Below, in pieces: positions 9,156 through 17,137 of a stretch of DNA of 64,000 nt. Positions within the stretch are counted from its first letter, which is position 1. Each line of letters starts with the position of its first letter. The stretch covers positions 124,001 to 188,000 of the forward strand of contig NZ_CAMZOF010000010.1 in assembly GCF_947331435.1 (NCBI RefSeq), given 5' to 3'. This stretch comes from Pelagibius sp. Alg239-R121 (lineage in GTDB: Bacteria; Pseudomonadota; Alphaproteobacteria; Kiloniellales; Kiloniellaceae). The position numbers were made by a program, and so were the translations under genes. A model generated the notes under the pieces. It was not told the origin of the DNA, did not search any database, and saw only the letters and a program-made list of their open reading frames with translations.

Positions 9156-9794
9156 ATGACACAACCTGTGATTTCGACAACTTCTCCAACGGCGCTTTGG
9201 CTTGCCGAGGCCTTACGCGACTCGATCATCATGGGAACGTTACCTCCCGACGAGACGATCAAAGGCGAGGAAGTCGCAGAGACCTATCGAGTCGAAGCTA
9301 GTTTCGTCTGCGAAGCTTTCAAGCTGCTGGCAATTAAAGGGTGGGTCGACATGGATTCGGATCGCGGTGTCGTAATTTCTCCGCTGACCGCGAAGGAAGC
9401 CGTGACGCTGTTCGAGTCCCGTGCGGCGCTAGAAATCAAGGCTGTCCGCGAATCTTTTCCCAAATTGACGCAAGATCAGATTACCGCTGCTGAAGCCGCG
9501 CTCCTTGCGTTGAAGGAGTCTTTCGAAGAAGACCGCCAGAAAGCGCATGTCGCCTATCATCTCGCGCTTTACGCTGCTGCAGACCCATTTCTGTTGGAGC
9601 GTGTCGAACAAAAAATCAGGGAGGCAGAACGGTACCTTTGCTTTGAACGCACCGTTTTGAACACTTCGGACGCCGACTGCGCCGAACATCTCGCCCTGCT
9701 CCACGCAGCCCGCGCCCGCGATGTGGAACGTGCCACGCGGATTATTGAAGCTCATCTGACACAGTTTGGACGAACGATCGCCCAAAAACTCTGA
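9156..9794 (+). CDS. GntR-family regulator, FCD subfamily
   Basis: 212 residues from the ATG at 9156; an in-frame TTG at 9120 would add 12. N-terminal winged helix (about 10-70), though the second helix (VAETYRVEASFVCEAFKLLAIKGWV) is less canonical than usual. C-terminal all-helical FCD ligand domain (about 80-210) with the AHLTQFGRTIAQKL end helix. The 280 bp before it holds no gene; a short repeat CAACAGTGTTCA at 9041 might be a self-operator. It lies 131 bp before the Rieske oxygenase gene on the same strand and is likely to control it. Ligand unknown. Confidence 0.72.
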   Translation: MTQPVISTTSPTALWLAEALRDSIIMGTLPPDETIKGEEVAETYRVEASFVCEAFKLLAIKGWVDMDSDRGVVISPLTAKEAVTLFESRAALEIKAVRESFPKLTQDQITAAEAALLALKESFEEDRQKAHVAYHLALYAAADPFLLERVEQKIREAERYLCFERTVLNTSDADCAEHLALLHAARARDVERATRIIEAHLTQFGRTIAQKL

Positions 9795-9843
9795 GGACCG
9801 GCCACAGGCACTCACTTGCCACATTTCCTGCCGTGCAATTTTC

Positions 9844-9857
9844 GCAACAGGTGTTGC
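9844..9857. promoter_or_regulatory. 14-bp palindrome upstream of the Rieske oxygenase gene
   Basis: GCAACAGGTGTTGC, a perfect inverted repeat with a two-base centre, 68 bp before the Rieske start. A similar CAACAGTGTT lies at 9041 before the GntR gene. Candidate operator for the GntR or the LysR regulator; too short for certainty. Confidence 0.35.
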
Positions 9858-9924
9858 AATGTCTGCGCTCGGTCAAGGGCCATCTCTGCTTTAGTCTCCC
9901 AAGTCTCAACAAGATGGGAGCGCT

Positions 9925-10992
9925 ATGATGTCCGAAGACAGCTTTCTCGACGACGGAACCTGGGAGTATTTTTGGCACCCGGTCTGTACGCTGGATGAAC
10001 TTGAGTCTGCCGATCGAGGCCGCGGCCCCATTCTCGAAGCCACATTACTGGGCAGGCCGCTTGCGATCGCCAAGACGTCGGACGGGGCTGCAGCATTCGA
10101 AAACCGCTGCCCGCACCGGTCGGCCAAGCTGTCCCTAGGTTGGATTAAGGACGATATCATTCAATGCCCCTATCATGGCTGGCGCTATCGATCCGACGAC
10201 GGTGTCTGCATCGAGATCCCGGCGTTACCCGACGGGCCAATCCCACAGCGCGCCCGGGCAACGCGATATGATTGCCGTATTGCCTATGATCTCGTTTGGG
10301 TTCGGCTCAAAAATGAAGCCGACACGCAAATCCCGGCACATCCTGTCTGGGATGACCCCGCCTTCAAGTGCGTCATGGGGCCGCCCTACAGTTGGAAGAC
10401 TCATGCTGCCAGACGGCTTGAGAACTTTACTGATCTTGCACACTTTCCCTTCGTGCACCCTGAAACGCTTGGCAATGCGCAGGAGACGGCTTTCGAAAAA
10501 CCGGTGATCGACTTCGAGCCCGAAGCCCGGCTCCGGTTCCGTTACGTTCCGGCGAGTGGCGCCCGGAGTGCAGCGGACTCAACAGGCAGAATGTCTCCCC
10601 TGGCTTACACGGATTACACCATCACCCTACCGTTCGGCGTGACGCTCGAACTTGCGCTGCAAAATGGAGAAAGGTCCGTGCTCTGGCTCTGGGCGTCACC
10701 CATTGATTCGAAGCATTGCCGGTCATTTTGGTTTACCTGCCGCAACCGAGATCATGACGGCCCGGATGCGCCCCATGTCGAGATGCAACACCGCATTCTC
10801 AACGAAGACATCGATATCGTGGAAAGCCAGCAACCCGAGGAGATACCCCATCCCAGGGACGAAGTTGCGATTGGCCCTGACAAGGTTTCTCTCACCTATC
10901 GAAAATGCCTTCACAGCCTCAGCAAAGCAGCCGAACGTGATGCGGCGGATGGTGTCGCGCAGTATATTTCGACGGCGAGGAAAGGAATCTAA
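9925..10992 (+). CDS. Rieske non-heme iron oxygenase, NdmA/NdmB-like
   Basis: 355 residues. Rieske [2Fe-2S] centre: C62-P-H64 and C81-P-Y-H84. Mononuclear iron site: ENFTDLAHFPFVHP at 166-179 giving D170, H173 and H178, with DIDIVESQQPE near 295 for the acidic ligand. Start FWHPVCTLDELE, the Rieske segment PHRSAKLSLG...CPYHGW, the ENFTDLAHF site and the late VSLTYRKCLHSL all closely recall, from memory, the methylxanthine N-demethylases NdmA/NdmB of Pseudomonas (351 and 355 residues). The adjacent NCS2 permease fits a purine substrate. A reductase partner is not in the window. Starts at a double ATG after GGGAG and overlaps the LysR gene end by 4 bp. Vanillate or other O-demethylases are the alternative. 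Confidence 0.8.
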   Translation: MMSEDSFLDDGTWEYFWHPVCTLDELESADRGRGPILEATLLGRPLAIAKTSDGAAAFENRCPHRSAKLSLGWIKDDIIQCPYHGWRYRSDDGVCIEIPALPDGPIPQRARATRYDCRIAYDLVWVRLKNEADTQIPAHPVWDDPAFKCVMGPPYSWKTHAARRLENFTDLAHFPFVHPETLGNAQETAFEKPVIDFEPEARLRFRYVPASGARSAADSTGRMSPLAYTDYTITLPFGVTLELALQNGERSVLWLWASPIDSKHCRSFWFTCRNRDHDGPDAPHVEMQHRILNEDIDIVESQQPEEIPHPRDEVAIGPDKVSLTYRKCLHSLSKAAERDAADGVAQYISTARKGI

Positions 10993-12041
10993 AACCTTTG
11001 GTCAACCGACCGCAGGTCATGGACCGGCTGTACGGCAACACAATGAGAACCGGCATTCCGCAACGCCATATCCATTCTCGACAGTTCCTCAATCCTTGCC
11101 GACAGCTTCTCAATAGCCGTCTTTTGAACTCGATTGCGCCGATCACGCCGCGCCGCGATGCCGATCCGCTGGGTCAACAGGACTTCGTCCCGCGCACGCA
11201 CGAAATCATTCGACCGCGAACAGGGGCGCCCGATACTGATTGGCCGGTACAGAAGGTTTCCTGCTTCGATATCGGCCATTAATCCAACCAAAGTCTGAAA
11301 CCCGATCTTGCCGCCGTGCAGTACTTCGTCCCTCAAATACTCGATCGCGTTGGAAGACGATGCTGCGGCCGGGACACCTTCTGCTGCGGCGATTTCCCGT
11401 TCCAGGTGATGGTGCAAAGGCCAGGTTTCGTCGGGCAGGATAAAAGGATGAGCCACGCAGCTTTTCAGCGTAAGCGGGCGGCAAGCCGCCAAAGGATGAG
11501 CCGGATGCATGACGGCACCGACGGACAGTTCACGCTCGAACACGATCTCCATGGACGACATAACCGTCAGTTCCAGATCAAAGCCGATAACGATGTCGGC
11601 CTCGCAGACGGCACCCTGGAAACAATCACTCAAATCCTGACGCGCTTTCACCGACACGCTGTTATCGCGTTCGCAGGGGCGCTCCGATGCAGACGAAGCG
11701 TCAGACCGCAAGCCCGGAACGATCACTTCTCGAACCAGCGACTGTGTCCCGATGACAGTGTAGTCACGTCGTGCCGCAAAGTTCGTCGGCCCATGATCGT
11801 TTAAAATCTCGTCAAAGCCCTCACTGGTCCGGCATAGCAGTTCGAACAGCTGTTCGGCTGCCTCCGTCGGGATCAATCCGCCGGCAGTCCGCCTGAAGAG
11901 TTCAATCCCCATGCGCGACTCTAGCCTGACAACCAGGCGATTGACCGAGGATGGCGATACGGAGACCGCTTCGGCCGCTTTACGGAACGATCCTTCAAGA
12001 TAGGCAGCGCGAAAATAGTGAAAGTCCCGTGCCAGGATCAT
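10989..12041 (-). CDS. LysR-family transcriptional regulator
   Basis: 350 residues. N-terminal winged HTH at 1-65 (FHYFRAAYLEGSFRKAAEAVSVSPSSVNRLVVRLE), then a LysR substrate domain (about 95-300). The C-terminal end is longer than usual and polar. GGGAG precedes the ATG by nine bases. Downstream of the NCS2 permease on the same strand (82 bp gap) and convergent with the Rieske gene, so it may be co-transcribed with the permease and respond to the transported compound (inference). Confidence 0.8.
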   Translation of the reverse strand: MILARDFHYFRAAYLEGSFRKAAEAVSVSPSSVNRLVVRLESRMGIELFRRTAGGLIPTEAAEQLFELLCRTSEGFDEILNDHGPTNFAARRDYTVIGTQSLVREVIVPGLRSDASSASERPCERDNSVSVKARQDLSDCFQGAVCEADIVIGFDLELTVMSSMEIVFERELSVGAVMHPAHPLAACRPLTLKSCVAHPFILPDETWPLHHHLEREIAAAEGVPAAASSSNAIEYLRDEVLHGGKIGFQTLVGLMADIEAGNLLYRPISIGRPCSRSNDFVRARDEVLLTQRIGIAARRDRRNRVQKTAIEKLSARIEELSRMDMALRNAGSHCVAVQPVHDLRSVDQRF

Positions 12042-12123
12042 GATCGTAAACTCCCGCTTGCGCCACCGATCGGAAACGGCGGAGAGGATGTGTCTCCTCC
12101 TGACTCCGCCGGCTCCAGAGCCA

Positions 12124-13455
12124 TTAGACCTCTTCTTCGTGTGGCAGGATCAGGTTCAACACGATTGAGATGAATGCCACTGGGAAGAGCCCGGTCGTCA
12201 TCAGCATCTCCAGCCAATCGGGCAACACCGCCAGCAGGCCTTTGTTCAGGCCATTCTGCAGGCCCAGTCCAACACCCAGCGAGACCGCGATGATCACCAT
12301 GTTGCGACGGTTCATGTTAACCTCACCCAGCAGTCGCAAACCGGCACTCGCGATCATGCCGAACATGACGACGGCAGCACCTCCAAGGACGGCATTCGGC
12401 ATGGCCGAAATCACAGCACCGATCTTCGGAAACAGGGACGCGACAATCAATGCGACAGCGCCGATAGTCGCGACGTGACGGCTCATCACGCCGGTCAGGC
12501 TGATCAGGCCGACATTTTGGCTGTAGGAGGTGTTCGGCATTGCCCCGAGCAGACCGCCAAGGGCCGTGCCCAGGCCGTCGGCCATGGTCCCGCCGCTGAT
12601 CTCACGATCAGTCGCTTCCCGGCCCGCGCCGCCTTTGGTGATACCGGAAATATCGCCGACCGTTTCGATCGCGGAAACGATCGCCATCAGGCACATGCCG
12701 ACGATTGCCGCCACCTGGAAATCGATTCCATAGTTCAACGGCATGGGAACGGAAATCCACGCTGCATTTCCAACATTGACGAAGTTCACCATGCCCATGG
12801 GAATGGCAACCAGATAACCGACGACCAAACCGACAAGAATCGCCGCCGCAGAAGTAAAGCCTTTGGTCATAAACTTGACGCAGAGAATCACGACCATGGT
12901 CAGCGCCCCCAACACCAAGTGATACCAGGCGCCGAAGTCTTTGCTCGCAAACTTTGCGGCCTTACCGCCACCGATGTATTCGATCCCAACGGGAATGAGC
13001 GCCAGACCGATTGTCATCACAACCAGGCCGGTCACCAGTGGAGGAAGTGCTCCGCGAAAACGCCCGATCACAGTGCCGATGAGAAAATGGAAAATGCCAC
13101 CGATCAGGGTCGCACCGAAGATCACGGGCAAGGCAGCGACGCCACCGACTCCTTTTGCGATCGGGATCATAACGGGAATAAAGGCAAAGCTCGTACCCTG
13201 CACGATTGGCAGCCGGGCACCGATCGGCCCGATCCCAACCGTCTGGATTAAGGTCGCGATACCGGCTGCCAGCATGGCAACCTGGATCAGCAGCACCTTA
13301 TCGGCGCCTGCCAAACCGGCTGCGCCTGCAATGATAATCGGCACAGTGACATTGCCGGCAAACATCGCGAGTACATGCTGAATGCCAAGCGGAATCGCTT
13401 TTGCCAAAGGCGGCATATAGTCCGGATTTCTAAGATCCTCGGTTCCCGACGTCAT
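12124..13455 (-). CDS. NCS2-family purine (xanthine/urate) permease
   Basis: 443 residues from the ATG at 13455 (GGGGGGAG with a suitable spacer; a TTG two codons earlier is too close to it). About 12-14 membrane segments. The NAT/NCS2 signature appears as SQNVGLISLTG near 310, and IPVGIEYIGGG and SAIETVGDISGITKG are typical of the xanthine/urate subgroup (UacT, XanP, PbuX). It imports an oxidised purine with a proton or Na+. Neighbours are a Rieske oxygenase resembling purine N-demethylases and a LysR regulator, so methylxanthine or urate import is plausible. Uracil cannot be excluded from sequence alone. Confidence 0.85.
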   Translation of the reverse strand: MTSGTEDLRNPDYMPPLAKAIPLGIQHVLAMFAGNVTVPIIIAGAAGLAGADKVLLIQVAMLAAGIATLIQTVGIGPIGARLPIVQGTSFAFIPVMIPIAKGVGGVAALPVIFGATLIGGIFHFLIGTVIGRFRGALPPLVTGLVVMTIGLALIPVGIEYIGGGKAAKFASKDFGAWYHLVLGALTMVVILCVKFMTKGFTSAAAILVGLVVGYLVAIPMGMVNFVNVGNAAWISVPMPLNYGIDFQVAAIVGMCLMAIVSAIETVGDISGITKGGAGREATDREISGGTMADGLGTALGGLLGAMPNTSYSQNVGLISLTGVMSRHVATIGAVALIVASLFPKIGAVISAMPNAVLGGAAVVMFGMIASAGLRLLGEVNMNRRNMVIIAVSLGVGLGLQNGLNKGLLAVLPDWLEMLMTTGLFPVAFISIVLNLILPHEEEV

Positions 13456-13840
13456 TCCCAATCTCTCCCCCCGGTTATTTGTTTATGAGTTCGCCGATCG
13501 GCTTCGACAGGCTGCGAGCTGTTCCGGATTTATCCGGACTGTTCTTTAAGGGCACCGATCAACCCCTTGAACCTGATTACACTTCTCCCGGTACAACTCG
13601 GCACGCAAGTTTAAAGCCGGCCAGCCATCACGACTACTGTCGGCTCTTTTGAAGATGCTTCAAAGGGAAGGTCTCAAAGCGTTAGATCACTTGAACTCTG
13701 TTCCGGCGCCGCTTGATGGAGACGACAAAGTGCTTCAGAGTCGCGTCGTCCTCCTTAGCCGTAAAAAGTGATCCACTGATTTTGCTTTTGCATCAATTCC
13801 TTGACAGCTAAGTTGAAGCTGACATCTCAAGGATGAGAAG
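13456..13840. promoter_or_regulatory. Leader and promoter region between NCS2 permease and arfB
   Basis: 385 bp without a gene. Reading on the minus strand towards the permease there are two potential hairpins: AAGGG...CCCTT (about 13546-13569) and TCCGGA-TAAA-TCCGGA (13523-13538), the latter ending about 70 bases before the start codon. They could be a regulator site or a structured leader. On the plus strand the arfB start is preceded by AAGGATGAGAAG. Confidence 0.4.
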
Positions 13841-14260
13841 ATGATTGAGATTACTGATCGAATCCGTCTCGATCCGCGTGAAATAGAAGAGACCTTTGTG
13901 CGCGCGTCCGGACCCGGCGGTCAGAACGTCAACAAGGTGTCAACGGCCGTGCAGTTGCGGTTCGATCTGAGGAACTCGCCGTCCCTGCCCGCCTATGTCC
14001 GCGAGCGCGCGGAGCAGCTTGCCGGCAAGCGCTTGACCAAAGAGGGGGTTTTGGTCTTTACGGCAGCGCGCTTCCGGACTCAGGAAAGAAATCGCGAGGA
14101 TGCCGTCGATCGGCTTGTCGAGCTTCTCAAGCAGGCCTGCGAACGTCCCACCTACCGCAGGCCAACGCGGCCCACCCGCGCCTCGAAACAACGGCGTCTG
14201 GATGCCAAGACTAAGCGTGCCTCAATCAAAAAACTGCGTCGCGGTGCGCCTGACGAATAG
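13841..14260 (+). CDS. arfB: Alternative ribosome-rescue factor ArfB (RF1-type peptidyl-tRNA hydrolase)
   Basis: 139 residues, normal for ArfB/YaeJ. The catalytic GGQ (in GPGGQNVNKVSTAVQLRF) sits near residues 26-28. The C-terminal third is rich in Lys and Arg (RRPTRPTRASKQRRLDAKTK), as expected for the tail that enters the empty mRNA channel of a stalled ribosome. It hydrolyses peptidyl-tRNA on non-stop complexes. Good Shine-Dalgarno (AAGGA). Stands alone, convergent with the acyl-CoA ligase gene 21 bp away. Confidence 0.92.
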   Translation: MIEITDRIRLDPREIEETFVRASGPGGQNVNKVSTAVQLRFDLRNSPSLPAYVRERAEQLAGKRLTKEGVLVFTAARFRTQERNREDAVDRLVELLKQACERPTYRRPTRPTRASKQRRLDAKTKRASIKKLRRGAPDE

Positions 14261-14281
14261 GTCGCTGGCCAACCCGAGTTC

Positions 14282-15919
14282 TTAACCCAGCGCTCTGGCC
14301 TGCTCCCGCAGTACGAACTTCTGAATCTTGCCGGTGGAGGTTTTGGGCAACTCGGTGAAAATAACCGTTTTGGGGCACTTGTAGTGCGCCAAGTTATCCC
14401 GGCAGAAGCTGATGATTTCGGCTTCGCTGACCACGGCGCCGGGCTGAAGGGAGACGAAGGCACAAGGCGTTTCGCCCCACTTCTCGTCGGGCCGTGCCAC
14501 AATGGCTGCTTCGGCGACGGCCGGATGCTTGTAGAGCACCCCTTCGACCTCGATGGTCGAAATGTTCTCGCCGCCCGAAATAATGATGTCCTTTGAGCGG
14601 TCCTTCAGCTCGATATAGCCGTCCGGGTGCATGACCCCCAGATCGCCGGTATGGAACCAACCTCCCTTGAAGGAGGCCTCGGTCGACTTGGGGTTCTTCA
14701 GATAACCCTTCATGACGACATTGCCGCGCATGAAGACCTCGCCCATGGTCTCGCCGTCCCAAGGCACCGGATCGAGGCTGTCGGCATCCGCGACCATCAG
14801 GCCTTCGAGGACCGGATAGGTCACTCCCTGACGCGACTTCAGGCGGGCCTGTTCCTCCATATCAAGATCGTCCCATTCGTCATGCCAGGCGCAGACAGTT
14901 ACCGGACCGTAAACTTCCGTCAGGCCGTAGACATGGGTGATCTCGAAGCCCTGCTTTTCCATCCGTTCCAAAACGGCCGCGGGCGGCGCCGACGCGGCAG
15001 TCATCATCTTGACCTTGCCCGGCAATGGACGGCGTTGTTCCTCTGTCGCGGCGATCAGCATCCCCATGACGATTGGCGCACCGCACAGATGGGTCACACC
15101 ATGATCCGCGATGGCGTCGTACATTGCCTTGGCCTCCACCCGGCGCAGGCAAACATGGGTGCCGGCCATGGCGGTTATGGTCCAGGGAAAGCACCAGCCG
15201 TTGCAGTGAAACATGGGCAGGGTCCAGAGGTAGACCGGATGCTGATCCAGCGACCAGGTCAATACGTTGCCCATCGCATTCAGGTACGCGCCGCGATGAT
15301 GATAGACCACCCCCTTCGGGTCACCAGTGGTGCCGGAAGTGTAATTCAGTGAAATGGCTGTCCATTCGTCACTCGGCGGCGCCCAGGCATCGGCAGGGTC
15401 GCCCTCTGCCAGGAGGGCTTCATAATCCTTTTCGCCGATCAAACCGCCGCTTTCCGCCAGCGGATCGTCGATATCGATGACCAGTGGCTTTTCCTCAAGC
15501 TGGCTCAGCGCTTCAGACATAACACCCGAGAACTCACGGTCTGTGATCAGCACCTTGGTCTCGGCGTGTTTAAGCGTAAATGCGACGGTCTCGGCATCAA
15601 GCCGGGTATTGAGTGCGTTCAGGACCGCGCCGGCCATGGGCACGCCGAAGTGGGCTTCCATGATTTCCGGCACATTCGGAGCCATGATCGAAACCGTGTC
15701 GCCAGCACCGATCCCCCGTTTTCGTAAAGCCGATGCGAGACGCAGACATCGGATGTAAGTTTCCGCCCAGCTCCGCCTGATATCGCCGTGAATGACGGCC
15801 AGGCGGTTGGGATAGACCGAGGCTGTGCGCTTGAGAAAGGAGAGTGGGGAAAGCGGCTCGTAGTTCGCTGCGTTCTGACCCAGGCCCTGTTCATAGATAC
15901 CGCCATTTTCCTGCGACAT
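14282..15919 (-). CDS. Acyl-CoA ligase (AMP-forming, medium/long-chain type)
   Basis: 545 residues, ANL superfamily. P-loop LNYTSGTTGDPKGV near 191-204, the core YGLTEVYGPVT near 335, GDLGVMHPDGYIELKDRSKDIIISGGENIS near 420-450, and the C-terminal catalytic lysine in TSTGKIQK near 532. AAAGGGAGA precedes the ATG. It activates a carboxylic acid to its CoA thioester. The whole-length pattern recalls the AlkK/DmdB group (fatty acids or 3-methylmercaptopropionate), but the substrate cannot be read from sequence. It is followed downstream by arfB in the opposite direction and preceded by the D-threonine-aldolase-like gene on its own strand reading the same way. Confidence 0.85.
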   Translation of the reverse strand: MSQENGGIYEQGLGQNAANYEPLSPLSFLKRTASVYPNRLAVIHGDIRRSWAETYIRCLRLASALRKRGIGAGDTVSIMAPNVPEIMEAHFGVPMAGAVLNALNTRLDAETVAFTLKHAETKVLITDREFSGVMSEALSQLEEKPLVIDIDDPLAESGGLIGEKDYEALLAEGDPADAWAPPSDEWTAISLNYTSGTTGDPKGVVYHHRGAYLNAMGNVLTWSLDQHPVYLWTLPMFHCNGWCFPWTITAMAGTHVCLRRVEAKAMYDAIADHGVTHLCGAPIVMGMLIAATEEQRRPLPGKVKMMTAASAPPAAVLERMEKQGFEITHVYGLTEVYGPVTVCAWHDEWDDLDMEEQARLKSRQGVTYPVLEGLMVADADSLDPVPWDGETMGEVFMRGNVVMKGYLKNPKSTEASFKGGWFHTGDLGVMHPDGYIELKDRSKDIIISGGENISTIEVEGVLYKHPAVAEAAIVARPDEKWGETPCAFVSLQPGAVVSEAEIISFCRDNLAHYKCPKTVIFTELPKTSTGKIQKFVLREQARALG

Positions 15920-15984
15920 TTCGATCTCCCTTTATCAACCCGGTGTGCCGGACTTAAACCCGTTCTTGGCCCGAGAACGACTAT

Positions 15985-17124
15985 CTAATACCAGCCGTTG
16001 ATCCGATCCCAGGCATCTACGACATCTTGTCCGCCGTCCACGACATGATAGCTGTTGTACGCCGCCGCTGTCATACAGGCGTGGTTGGGCAGGATGCGCA
16101 CACGCGACCCGACCGGAAGTGTATCGTAGGGCGGCTCACCCTTAGCAACTGCGATCAATCCATGCTCCTGATGAACCGATTCAACGTAGAGTCCTGCAAG
16201 CGGCTGCGTGGACTCCAGCGGGCAGATGAGACCGTATCCGGCATGCTCCAGAAACTCACTCGCGCTGAGATCCTTGGAGAGGGCGAGCCCGCCGGCATCG
16301 ATAAGGATGCGCTGTGCCGCATGATTGTGACCAATGACCGTCGCAACAACACTCAAGGCGATGTCCTCCAGTGCACACACGCCCAGAGCCATCTGATCGA
16401 GATCGAAGAAGGTATAGACGCCCGGGCGCATCTCAGTCACGCCTTCGAACGACCTGGCGCAGATCGCAGTCGGGGTCGACCCGGCCGAAACGGTGTCACA
16501 AGGCAAACCTGCAGCTCGCAGGCGCTGCGCTGCGAGAACAACTCCTGCGCGCTCCGCTTCGGCAACCTGTTCGATCTCAGCCTGACCACGGCAGTGATAG
16601 GAATGGCCGGCATGGGTTAGAACCCCGGCGAGGCTCAGGCCAGGTGTGTCATGCAGGTATTTGCCAAGTTCGATCAAGACCTCAGAATCGGGTAGCACAC
16701 CTCCGCGCAGACCACCGGTATCCACCTCAATAAGAAAACGGAAGTCTGTCTGCAACGCCGCTGCCTTTTGCCCGGCAGCCTTCAGGGTCTCTGGGCTGTC
16801 CGTCAGCAAGGTCACTTGCGCACCGCCTGCCTGCAGAGTAGCAACAGCATCGAGCTTACCGGCCGCGAGTCCCACGGCATAGGTTAGATCGCTGATTCCG
16901 CGCTCATGGAAATAGCGCGCCTCGGCCAGTGTGGAAACCGTCACGCCGCCGAAGTGGCCGTGGGTCGCAGTCTCCGCCACCTTCGCAGACTTCGCAGTTT
17001 TCAGATGCGGCCGCAACTTGACGCCCGCCTCATTCATGCGCGCGGCCATGCGGTCGCAGTTCCTTGCCAGCACACCGCGGTCCAGGACGAGCGCCGGTGT
17101 CTCCAGATCGTTGAGAGATGTCAT
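15985..17124 (-). CDS. PLP-dependent D-threonine aldolase / D-serine dehydratase-like enzyme
   Basis: 379 residues. N-terminal alanine-racemase-type TIM barrel with the PLP lysine in RPHLKTAKS (about 39-47) and a C-terminal D-serine-dehydratase-like domain ending with PNHACMTAAAY near 345-357, whose His and Cys form the metal site of this family. Members split D-threonine or D-3-hydroxyaspartate to glycine and an aldehyde, or deaminate D-serine. Thirteen bases separate it from the upstream gamma-glutamyltransferase gene, so the two form an operon. The exact D-amino acid is unknown. Confidence 0.82.
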   Translation of the reverse strand: MTSLNDLETPALVLDRGVLARNCDRMAARMNEAGVKLRPHLKTAKSAKVAETATHGHFGGVTVSTLAEARYFHERGISDLTYAVGLAAGKLDAVATLQAGGAQVTLLTDSPETLKAAGQKAAALQTDFRFLIEVDTGGLRGGVLPDSEVLIELGKYLHDTPGLSLAGVLTHAGHSYHCRGQAEIEQVAEAERAGVVLAAQRLRAAGLPCDTVSAGSTPTAICARSFEGVTEMRPGVYTFFDLDQMALGVCALEDIALSVVATVIGHNHAAQRILIDAGGLALSKDLSASEFLEHAGYGLICPLESTQPLAGLYVESVHQEHGLIAVAKGEPPYDTLPVGSRVRILPNHACMTAAAYNSYHVVDGGQDVVDAWDRINGWY

Positions 17125-17137
17125 CTTATTGTCTTTC

